NCBI RefSeq assembly: GCF_003945595.2
Contig: NW_024104558.1
Coordinates: forward strand, 531,239-595,238
Source of the DNA: Pipra filicauda
Lineage: Eukaryota; Chordata; Aves; Passeriformes; Pipridae
Length of the DNA: 64,000 nucleotides
Direction of reading: 5' to 3'
In this document: piece by piece, positions 32,901 to 44,900 of the stretch
How positions within the stretch are numbered: position 1 is the first letter of the stretch
How the letters are laid out: each line of letters begins with the position of its first letter
Made by a program: the position numbers and the translations under genes
Notes under the pieces: generated by a model
The model's database searches: none
The model's input: only the letters and a program-made list of their open reading frames with translations
What the model was told of the DNA's origin: nothing

Positions 32901-35900
32901 TGCAGGGCCGTCACCAAAGCGACAGGAGCATCAACAGCAGGCCCTGTGAAATCCTCTGTGGGAAGAGGTGAGGGGCTCTGGGGAGCTGTGCCCGTGTTTT
33001 CCACACTGTGGAGTGATGGATCATCTGAAGGGCTGAGAATCCAGCAGTCCCAGCTGGTTTTGCTGGGACTGTCCCTGGCTCTGCACACTCCCACTGGCTC
33101 CCAAATCTGCTGCAGGTCCAACTGTTCCCCCGTAGGGACGATCCCATTCCGGTCATGGACAGCAGGTCTAGGAGAGCCCCCCTGGGCTGTGCTGGCAGCG
33201 GGGTTCCCTTGGCCACAGAGCCCCTCCAGGTCACCATATCTAACCCACAGAGTCGTGTCCCTGCTCAGCACGGTCCAGGGAAGGATGAGCTTCTCCCCCC
33301 TGTGCCCAGGGGGCTGAAGGTCCCTGTCCCCTGTGGTTATGAGGGATGTGACAGGTGGCTCCTGTGCCACCCTCAGTGCTCAGCCATCCCTCGCTCCTGC
33401 AGCACAGGAACCTGGAGACCCCATTCCCACAGGAATCTGGGGCAGGCATGGGCAGAAACACCCAGGGCCTCCAACCCACTGCTCTGCAGGGACAAACATT
33501 TCCCCCCCCCCCCAAATCTCCCGCAGGTTCCAGCGGCAGAAGTGGCGCCACATCCGCGTCGGGGACATCGTCCGGCTGCGCAAGGACAGCGTCGTCCCGG
33601 TGAGCCCGGGGCTGGCTGGGCACGGGGGGGGTTGTTGGTGAGCAGAGAGGGCTCACCCGGCTCCTCTCTCCTCCTCTGGGCTCCTCAAGGCTGACGTGCT
33701 CCTGCTGTGCAGCTCCGAGCCCAGCAGCCTGTGCTACGTGGAGACGGCGGAGATCGACGGGTGAGGAGGGGACAGGGGACATCGTGGGCATGGAGTGAGG
33801 AGGGGACAAGAGACCCCCTGGCAATGAGGGGAAAAGGGGACAGGGCATTCCATTGCCATGGGGGGAGGAGGGGACAGGGGACACCATAAACATGGAGTGA
33901 GGAGGGGACAGGGCACCCTGTGGCCATGGGGGGAGGAGGGGACAGAGGACACTATGGCCATGGGGGGAGGAGGGGACAGGGAACACCATGGCCATGGGGG
34001 AAGGAAGGGACAGGGGACATTGTGACCATGGGGGAGGAGGAGAAAGGGGACACTGTGGCCATGGGGGAGGGGGGGAAAGGGGACACCATGGCCATGGAGT
34101 GAGGAGTGGACAGGGGACATCGTGGCCATGCAGTGAAGAGGGGACAGGGTACCCCATGGCCATGGAGTGAGAAGGGGACAGGGGACACCATGGCCATGGA
34201 GTGAGAAGGGGACAGGGGACACCATGGCCATGGAGTGAGAAGGGGACAGGGGACACCATGGCCATGGAGTGAGGAGGGGACAGGGGACATTGTGGCCATG
34301 GGGGAGGAGGGGAAAGGGGACATTGTGGCCATGCAGTGAGGAGCAGACAGGGCACTCCATGGCCATGGGGGGAGGAGTGGACAGGGGACATTGTGGCCAT
34401 GCAGTGAGGAGCTGACAGGGCACTCCGTGGCCATGGGGGGAGAGGGGCAGAGGCTGAAGTCCCCGGTCTTGGGGACCCCCCAGCGATGGACACCCTGTGA
34501 GGGCTCAGCAGAAACCAAAGCATGTGGGGGATCCTCCAAAACCCCAAACCCACAGGCACCCTAGAAATGGAATTTGAGCCCCAAATTTTGAAAATGGGAG
34601 TCCGAAACCTCTCGTGAGGTTTCCACAGAGTGGCTTGTGGCCGTGTCTCCATGTCTCAGTCCCTCCCAGCTGCAGGAGCACAGTGGCTCCCTGTCCCTCC
34701 ATCTGCAGGATGATTTAAAGGCAGGGACCCCAGGCCAGGGCTCTTCCTGCACAGGTGCCCCAAGTCTGGCACAATAAGTCCCCATCTGGCATTTCATTGC
34801 CATCACTCCTGTAATCACCTGGTAATTAATGGCCACCTCTGTCCCACGGCTCTCACAGCAGGATTAATGGCTCTGTCACCCCACAGGGTTGTTTTATTTT
34901 CCCTTCCCTGGCTCTTGTTCACAGGGAAACAAACCTGAAGTTCAGGCAAGCCCTTCTGGTCACCCACCAGGAGCTGGGCAGCGAGGAGAGCATGGCTGCC
35001 TTTGATGGTGAGTGTCCAGGACCATCCCACTGGGATGGGATGGGTTCAGCCTTGGGAAGTGATCCCCCATCCCTTGTCCCCGTCAGTCCATGCATCAGTT
35101 CCTCCTGCCTGCCAGGACACAAAGACCTTGGGTGGAGGTGCTTCCCCGGCTGAGTGGCTCTGTGATGGGTCCATCAGGGTTGTGCACCTTTCCCCCTGCC
35201 CTGGATCTTGATTTTCCCACTTGGAATCAATATATTGGTTCCCAAACCTGAGCTCAGACCCTGGGCTTTTTTTCCTCTGCTCCTCCCCAGGATTCAGTCT
35301 CCCCTCTCAGAGGCTTTGGGGGTGTTGTGTTGGTCCCTCCTCTAGTTCCTATCCCAGTGCAGATCCTGCACTGAGCGACCTCCCAGCACTTCCAGCCTCA
35401 CCTGAATCTGAGCCTCCAAATCAGCTCCACTTGGCTGCTTCAGCTGGGCTGTGAAGGCACCAGAAGAAGAGAGAAATGTGCCCTTAGTCACTGACCTAAT
35501 TCAGACAAGCCAGTACAGGTTCACTGTTTCTGATGTGAGGAGGATGGAGAAAATTACATTGGAGAAGCTGTGCTGGGAAGTCAAAGCTACAGCAGCCTTC
35601 CAATTCCTGCAGCTGTATCCCGCACTCATTCCCGGGAATTTAAGCTGGGAAAGGAGAAAGTGCCTTAATTTTGAGAGCCTTGAGACTCAGCTTAAGGCCT
35701 GCCAGTGCAGCATCATGTTTTCTAAAGCCAAGCCCTCTGCCTTGGCACTGTCTATTATGGCACTAGAGACAGGAGAATAAAAGCTGCTGGAGTTGGCAGA
35801 GGCATTATTGGCACTCCTGCAGCTGCATCCCAAGAGATGCCCTGGCATAGCCTGAATCTCCCCGAGAGGCCCCCAGACCCCTCTTTGGAAGGTCCTTTTG

Positions 35901-38900
35901 CTTGCCCCTGACCTGTGCCCTCTCCTGCAGGGAGGGTGACCTGTGAGGAGCCCAACAGCCACATGCACAGCTTCACGGGCACCCTGGAGTGGAGGGGACA
36001 GAGCCATTCCCTGGACAGCGAGAGGATCCTGCTGAGGGGCTGCAGGATCCGCAACACCGACGTCTGCTACGGGCTGGTGATCTACGCTGGTGAGAGCACC
36101 CCCGGGCACAGGGGCACAAAACAACCAGGATTTTAAGCTGCCCAAGCACTTCTGGCACCAGCAGGTCCCGTTCCCAGCAGAGACAAGGTGGAGGAGCTGC
36201 TGCCTCAGCCAAGCCCCAGACGTTGGTCCTGAGCCTCGCTGGTGTCGGGCTCGCTGGCAGGGACACGGTGTGGTGGCATCAAACCTCTGCCAGGTGATAT
36301 CTCACCTGCACCACACCCTGGGTCCTCTGCACGTTGTAGGTCAAGGCACTGGGGTTTGGCGTGGGGGGAGATGTGGTGTCAGCAGCACTGCTCGGAGAAT
36401 GGTCCTCCAAAGCCTCCAGAGGAGGGAAGATGTTGCTGTGGAGGAAACCCCCGTCACTCAGCTGCAAGCCAACCTTCTGGGGGGCTGTGGACTCGCTTTT
36501 TTACTTCTAAAACATTCCCTGTCCAGGATTTGATTCCAAAATCATGAGGAACTGCGGGAAGATCAAGCGGAAGAAAACCAAGCTGGACCGCATGATGGAC
36601 CGGCTGGTGGTCGTGGTGAGTGTGGTGCCAACACCTCTGCCCTGCTCCACCAGCCTCCTGGGGCTGCCCACCAGCCTCCTCATGAGAGGCTGCTTGCTTG
36701 GGTGATGCTGATTTTCTTCAGCTTGCAATATTTTGCCCGAAATACCTTAAGTTTGACACATTCACAGAATCAGAGAACGGTTCGGGTTGGAAGGGACCTT
36801 AAAGCCCATCTCATTCCAACCCCCTGCCATGGGCAGGGACACCTTCCACTGGACCAGGGTGCTCAAAGCAACGTTGGTCCTAGAAAAGCGGTGGTCTCTG
36901 TGGTGGGATGTTCTCATCCCGGGACATTCCCATCCTGGGACGTTTCCATCCCTTTTTCCCTCCCCAGATCTTCCTGCTGCTGTTGCTCACATCCCTCGGC
37001 CTCGCCGTTGCCTCTGGGTTCTGGGCCCGGACGTTCCAGGAGAAGCACAGCTACCTGGCTGCTGTCTACAGGAACACCAGCCCTGCCCAGCAGGCCTTCC
37101 TCACCTTCTGGGGCTTCACCATCCTCCTGAGCGTCATCATTCCCATGTCCATGTACATCACGTAAGGATCACGGAGCTGGGAGGTGACCAGGGCTCGGGA
37201 CCCCACCCCCTGCCCTCGCCCACCACGTGCCACTGGGGTCACAGCCTCAAACTGGGGTCACAGCCCCAAACTGGGGTCACAGCCTCAAACTGGGGCTGCG
37301 CTGAAGGTCAGGGTGTGGCCTGGGGCACCTCATTCCCATGTGTTCCCTTATCCAGGAGAGGGGGAGGGTGGGTGGGGTGTGTACCCTACAAACATTGAGG
37401 ATGTGCTTTGAGGTATTCCCCAAGGAAAACCAGGATAGGGATCCAAGACCTGCTCTGATGTTGGGAATCACTGGCAGGCCGAGGGGGAGGCTGGTGAAGG
37501 TGCTGCTTCCCAGGGTGGGGGAGAGAAGGGCACAGTCGCCGTGAGCAGGCAACGATCACAGTTTGTGCTGGAAAAAAAAGCATTTTCCAAACTTTCTGGC
37601 CCTTCACTGAATCTCCAGATCTGTGAATTCTGTCATCAAGGGCCAGAATTCCAGAGGGGAGCCCAGCTGCCTGGGTGGGTGATGAACCTTCTGGAAACCT
37701 GGCCCTGAGCTTCAGAAACCCTCTTGTCTCCCCCAGCCCAGAGCAACCAGATCCAGGTGGGGAGTTCCCCCCTGCCCTTCCTTCCCGGGTCAGGTGCCCA
37801 GGTGCCCCTGGGATGTGAGGAACACAGTCTCCTTCTCCCTGTTTTCTTCTCCCCAGGCTGGAATTCATCTACCTGGTGAACAGCTTCTTTATCAACTGGG
37901 ACCTGGAGATGTATTATGCTGTGAAGGACATCCCAGCCAAGGCCAGGAGCACCAGCCTCAATGACCAGCTTGGCCAGATCGAGTACATCTTCTCAGACAA
38001 GACTGGCACCCTGACACAGAACATCATGACCTTCAAGAAGTGCTGCGTCAACGGCACCATCTACGGTAACCTCGGCTGGGAGCGAGTTTGGAGGGGCTCG
38101 TGTGGGCCTGGAACTGGTTCTTTCCCACTCCTCCTGCCTGGCCAGGAAGCTCAGGGCACGTGGAGTGACCGTGGTGGTCCAGCACGGAGACAGATGATGC
38201 TGCTGGGATTCAGCTCGTTCTGATGTCCCACGTCACCGGTGCTTTGTGGGGCCACCACGGCCGAGCTCCCACTGGCCTGGTGTTCCCAGCACATGGAATC
38301 AGGGCACAGCTCTGCCCTCTGGCAGTGGAGAGGCTTCATGGCCCAAACTCAGCTGAGATCAGTGAGGTTTCCCCAATACAAAAGGGAGTCTGGGGGAGGA
38401 GCCCAACCCAGCTGCAAACACAGAGCCTGGGTGAGGGGGATCCCACCTGGAATCATCAGCTCCAGGCAGATGAGTAGCAGGAGAAGGGCCAGAGAAGCCC
38501 ACAGATTTTTATTTTCTGTTAAGGTCTCATGGAGAAAAGATGTTGCTTTTCTTCTTTGCATCATTTTCTGGTGAATCTCCAGCTTGGCTTCCAAATCTGG
38601 GCACCTGGAGGCTTTCAGGTGACCTATGGAGGAGGCAAAGAAATTATCATTCCATTTAAGTTGTTTAATTAGAGTGAATGTGTGAAATTGCCCTTCATTT
38701 TTCTTTTTATTTTAATTTTTTAAATTGTTATTTTTAATGACTCTGCCTGGTTTTCCCCTTAAAAACTTGAAAATTTCCAAGTCCCTTCTATTCTTGCCAC
38801 ACTCACTTGAGCTCTTGGCTCATTTTTGGGAGCTACCTTGGTGCTTAACGAGTGAAATTTAGTGGGTGGAGCGAGCCAGAGCTTTAGCACGGAGCTCTTC

Positions 38901-41900
38901 TTCCTGAGATAAGGGAAAGTTTGTCTCAGGTGCTTGAGACAAATGGACAGTGATAAAAGCAAAAAGAAAGGAGGGGGAAAAAATCTAGCAAAGTTTTAAA
39001 GCAGGAATAACCCCAATTTTGCCCTCTCTGATGTGTCAGGGTGCACCACTTGGAGCAGCATCTCCCTGATCCCGGCAGCCTCTGGCCAATATCCCAGGAA
39101 ATGCGGGGGAAAGTAGAGCTGAATTTTTAACATTAAAATCGTATCAAAACTCTGAACAGCCCAAAACCCAGAAAGATCAGACCTGGATATCCCAGTGGAG
39201 CCTGACCCCGATCCCAAAGCTCTGCCCTTTGGCCGTTTGTTGGCCCCCAGGAGCAGGAATCCCTCTGGAGAAGCTGCTCCAAGCCCCGCTGGTGACACTC
39301 CCGATTAACTGAAGTGTTTTTATTTTGGCAGGTCCAGGCACAGGCCATGAGAACAAACAGCCACCAGTGAGTAACTCCCCCCTGCCCCAGAACACCAAGT
39401 GTCACCACAGCCCTGTGTGTCCAGGCTCTGAGAGTGGCCTGTGCTCCCTCGGGCTGGAGCAGGCGATGATCCCTGCCCGTCCTCGGCTGCCAGGGAAGGA
39501 CAGGGAAAGGGGGTTTGGAAAATAACACAGTTCTCATATTTTGTTTTTTCATTCCCAACCTGGTCACACTCTGGGTGTGGGCAGTGCAGGGCTGGCTCAG
39601 GCTCTGCCCCGGCTCTGGGCCAGCTCAGCCTCGCTGTGTCACATCCCCTGTGCCCCATCTCCACCTCCCTCTGTCTGTGCCTCCCGCAGGGGCCGGCCTG
39701 GGACCACCACGGGGAGCAGAAGGTGGACGTGATGCTGTTGGAAGCCGCCCAGAGGGACAGTGACCCCGTGCTGAGGGAGTTCCTGAGGCTGCTGGCCCTG
39801 TGCCACACGGTCATGGTGGAGGAGAGGGGTGGTGGGTTGACGTGCTCGGGGTGGGGTCGAGCTGCCCCTCGGGGCACCGAGGCTGGGGTGGCTCTTTGCA
39901 GAGAGCCCAGCAGAGCTCGGCTGTGGGGAGCAGGGGGGGTGAGAGCCTGGGGGTGGCTCGTGCCACTGTCCCTTTGTCATGGACATGTGCCTTTGGATGG
40001 GTTCTAAAGCTCACCGGGGGGAAGAGAAGCACAGGGGGACAATCCGTCCCTGTCTGGCCATTTGTCCTGTCTGGGGCAGTGAGTGGAAGAGATCATGGAA
40101 TCCCAGACTGGTCTGGGTTGGGAGGGACATTAAAGCCCATCCAGTCCCACCCCCTGCCATGGGCAGGGACACCTTCCACTAGCCCAGGTTGCCCCAAGCC
40201 CCATCCAGCCTGGCCTTGGACACTTCCAGGGATGGGGCAGGCACAGCTGCTCTGGGCAACCTGTGCCAGGGCCTCCCCACCCTCACAGCCAACAATTCCT
40301 TCCCAATATCCCATCTCACCCTGCCCTCTGGCACTGGGAAACCATTCCCTGTGTCCTGTCCCTCCAGGCCCTTGTCCAAAGTCCTTCTCCAGAAGAGACA
40401 AGTAGGATTGAGTTTCCCTGGCCTGTTATCTTGGACTTTGGGATTTCCCCCACTCATGTTGGTGCTGGACAAGAAGCCCGGGCATTGTCTGCCCGGGAGT
40501 CTCCATGTCCAGCCTTCCCTCCTCTCTGCAGACCAGCTGGTTTACCAGGCAGCCTCCCCGGATGAGGAAGCCCTGGTGTTGGCAGCCAGGAGCTTGGGGT
40601 ACGTGTTTCTGGCCCGAACACAGGACACCATCACCATCAGTGAGCTGGGGAGGACGAGGACCTACCAAGTGCTGGCCATGCTGGACTTCAACAGCGACCG
40701 CAAGAGGATGTCTGTCCTGGGTGAGGGGGCTGGGGGGTCTCAGGGAGCCCCTGTGGGGACATGGAGGGTCCCTTCCATCCTCAGCCCTGCAAGGGATGGC
40801 ACTGGGATGGATGTGACTGAGCATTGGGGTGACTGAGCATTGGAAGGGGCTGCCCAGGGAGGGGGTGGAGGCACCGTCCCTGGACGTGTGTAAGGACAGA
40901 CTGGACGTGGCATCACTGCCATGGTCTGGGTGGCACAGTGGTGTTGGGTCACTGGTCAGACTCGATGATCTCAGGGGTCTTTTCCAACCAAAATGATTCT
41001 GTGATTCTGTGACCAAAACTGGCACTGGGGCTCCTGAGGGTCACCCTGGTCATCCCTGAGGTTCTGCTCACCTGATACCTCGGTGAAGGCATCTGAGAAG
41101 GGTTTGACCAGCCAAGACAAAACAAGTGAATCCAGGGCCCAGAGGAGGTGTGTGAGGAACTGACAGTCCCCGAGGCCTGATCCTGCCTCGTGGCAATGAA
41201 GGCCCCAGGAAATTCCTGTGCTTCCCGTGGAAAAGCACCAGCGAGCCCTGCGGTGCCTTCTGGGGGACGACAGGGCTCAGCGGGGCCGTTGTTCAGGGGT
41301 GGTGGGTGGGAGCTGTCTCTGAGGGGGCCTAAGCTGTGCTTCCCCCCCCTCCCAGTGCGAGACCCCCAGGGCAGCATCCGGCTCTACACCAAGGGAGCCG
41401 ACACCGTCATCCTGGAGCGGCTGCGGAGACGGGGCCGCAGCGAGGCCTTCACCGAGAGGGCCCTGGATGTGAGTCCCCCCAGCACTGCTCTCCCTCCTGC
41501 TGCCTTTGGGCTGGGTGTCCCACAGTGTCCCTCGCTGCTCTTTCTCCCTCTGGCTTCAGGGTTTTGGTACTTTCTTCCCTCTGCTCTGGGAGCCTCACCT
41601 GCTTTGGGACAGGGGGTAAGAGGGCATCAAACCCACCTCTGGTGTTCTGCACGGACCAGCTGCACTGCAGGGATGCTCGTGGGGGTGCTTTAGGATGGGG
41701 GAGGGAGTCAGAGCCCAGAGAGAGACCCTCAGGTCCTGGACTGTCCCTGGCTCTACCCATGGTTACCATGGGGAGTCCTGATGTCTCCTCCCTGCAGCTC
41801 TTTGCAGAGGAGACCCTGAGGACACTGTGCCTGGCCAGCAAGGAGGTGAGCGAGGCCGAGTACCAGGAGTGGGGCAGGAGGCACCACGAGGCCGCCGTGC

Positions 41901-44900
41901 TGCTGCAGGGCCGTGCCCAGGAGCTGGACAGGCTGTACGAGGAGATGGAGCAGAACCTGCAGGTGGGAGGAGGACACGGGCTGGGAGGACCCGTCTGCAG
42001 CAGCCCCAGAGGGCAGGAGGGTGGGGTTCGGCTCTCTGGGATGAGGGGGTGAAGTGTCCAGCCCAACACCCACCCCCTGGGTGGGAGGACAGGTGGAGTT
42101 CCCCCCAGGTGTGACTCTGTGTCCATAGACACTGGGGTAGGTACCTGTCAGGTCATGTCCACCCACAGCAAGGGCTGCTGGTTGGATCCAGGGGTAATTC
42201 CCAGCTCCTTCTCTTGCCCTGCCCTGTGCCATGACACCCATTCACTCTCCTTCATCCAGGGGGAATTCCCAGCTCCATATCTTGCCCTGCCCTGTGCCAT
42301 GACACCCATTCACTCTCCTTCATCCAGGGGTAATTCCCAGCTCCATATCTTGCCCTGCCCTGTGCCATGACACCCATTCTCCCTCCTTCATCCAGGGGTT
42401 ATTCCCAGCTCCTTCTCTTGCCCTGCCTGGTGCCATGATACCCCTTCTCCCTCCTTCCAGCTGCTCGGGGCCACGGCCATCGAGGACAAGCTGCAGGATG
42501 GAGTCCCTGAGACCATCCAGCTGCTGAAACTGGGCAACATCAAAGTGTGGGTGCTGACAGGAGACAAACGAGGTCAGTGAAGGCAGCCACAGACCCCACA
42601 AACAAATTTCAGCTCCTCTCCTCCCCAGGACTGTCCCTGGAGGTGTTTAAGGACAGGCTGGATGTGGCATCAGTGCCACGATCGAGTAGACAATGAGGTG
42701 TTGGGTCAGAGGTCGATGATCTCAGAGGTCTTTTCAACCCAGTTGGTTCTGTGACCAGAGAGGAGAAGGGACCCTGGGAGTGGGAAGGAACTGGGTTATG
42801 CTGCTCCCTTCATACAGCAGCAGAGTCCCACTGGGATCAGGTCTCCCACAGACCAGGTTGCCCATGGAAAACTGAGGCAGGGGAAGCCCCCGCTGGGATG
42901 GCTGGGGCTGGAGCAGAGCCCCCAGCAGCTGCTGGGCCCGAGGGCTGGGGGTGCCCTGGGGTGGGGGAGCAGCACCACTGACCCCGTGTGTTGCAGAGAC
43001 TGCCACGAACATCGGCTACGCCTGCAGACTGCTGACGGACGACACCGAGATCCTGGAGGAGAAGGAGATCAGGTGAGGAACTGTGACCTCCTGGTTCACT
43101 GTCCCTGCACAGGACACCTGAGGGCTCAGGAACCAGGGCAGGGGAGGCAGAGCTGAACTCAGCCAGAGATGCTTCTGCTCCCCTGTCCCAGCCTGCGTGC
43201 CCACGGTCCCACCCGCCGAGGCTTTCCCAGGCCTCCCCCTCTGTCACAGCAGCTCCTCCTTGGCAGGCTTGGAGCAGGAAAGGTTCGAGCTTCTCTCCAG
43301 CCACAGGCAGAGAGGCTGATTTCTGATATCAGTGAGCCCTTGGGGCTCCCTCTCTGCCCCCTGTTCCCACCACTGGGTACCAGTCCCCTCTCCCTGGCTC
43401 TGAGATGCCAAAGACCCACCGTGGGTCTCAGTTCAAGCCAGGCAGCCTGCCTGGTGCCCTCAGCTCAGCTCCAACCACCCCTTCCTCACACAGTGAGATC
43501 CTCCAGGCTTACTGGGCGAGCAACAACAACCTCAGTGGCAGTGGGGAAGCCCCAGGCAGCAGCCCCCCGTCCCAGCAGTGCCCAGAGGCTTCGTGCCACA
43601 GGAGGAGAGCCATCATCATCAGTGGGGACTTCCTGGTAAGGTGGCACCTGGGTGCTCCTCTCTGCTCCCTGGCTGTGCTGGCAGAGGGTTGTTTCTGCCC
43701 TGGGTGGCACCTGCAGGTGGAGGACATGATGTCCCTCCTGCCCAAGGGGTGGGAAAAGCCCATTTGGGGCTGGGGAATGAAGAGTGGAGAGGGGAACACC
43801 TGCCCAACCAAGTCCTCTGGGATGGCACAGCCACGGGTGGCTCTTCTGGTCATACTGGGCCGTACTGGTCCCGTGGTCACAGTGTCTGCTGTGTGGTGAA
43901 CTTGGAGAAAACCAGAGCCACTTTTTTTGTGGTATTTACAAGATGTAAGAGCATCCTGGAGGAGCTGGGGGCCCCCACGCTCTGGAGGCTGGGGGTGAGG
44001 TCCCAGCCACGTGTGCTCTCCCCTAAGGACAAGATCCTGCACACGGGAGAGGTGCTGAAGGAGAAGAAGGGGTGGCCGTGGCGGTGGCTGCCCCGTGGCA
44101 GGACTGTGGGCTCCCAGGAGCAGGGGAGCCTGGTGGAGAAGGCCTTTGTGGACTTGGCCACCAGCTGCCAGGCAGTGATCTGCTGCAGGGTGACCCCCAA
44201 GCAGAAGGCCCTCATCGTGCAGCTGGTGAAGAAGCACAAGAAGGCCGTCACCCTGGCCATTGGGGACGGGGCCAACGACGTCAACATGATCAAAAGTGAG
44301 TCACTGGGCAGGGGGAAGGGGGGGTTGGCTGCTGTGTCCCACTGGTGGTGCCCAATCTGCCACCTCCATCACCTCCTCCTCCCCTTCGAGGTGAAGGGAA
44401 CCCCCAGACTGGTTCCCCACATTGCTGTGCTGGGAGGGAAGTGAGAGGCACAGGACAGAGACCAGCCCAGGACAAGAGCAGGGTGGACCCCTTGCTTTTG
44501 GCACCAGGGATGAACTTGGAGGAAACTTCCAGCCCCAGTGTGGGCAGAGACATCCCTGCCCCTCCCCAGCAGCCCTGACGTGGGGCTGTGCTCTGCCTGC
44601 CCAGCCCTGCCTGGAATGTCACTCCCCGTGGGATACAGGGGGTTATTCCCTTTCCCAACACTCCTGGGTTCACCTTCTCCCTGCAAGCCTGGGGAAATCC
44701 AGCCCCTGGCTCCCCAGAACCCTCCCCATGTGCGTTTTTCCCCCACACCTGCGGACATCGGGGTGGGGATCAGGGAAATCAAACCCTCAGCTCCCCAAAA
44801 ACCTCCCCACGTGCGTTTCCCCCTCAGTCCAGTCACGGACATCGGGGTGGGGATCAGCAGGGAAATCCAGCCCCCAGCCCCCCAAAACCCTCCCCACGTG

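Noticed and set aside
33240..34652. A 470-codon open frame on the minus strand (Pro/Cys/His-rich)
   Set aside because: It is the antisense of the 34-bp minisatellite and of exons 6-7 of ATP8B3. Repetition without stops explains its length; there is no domain or splice context.
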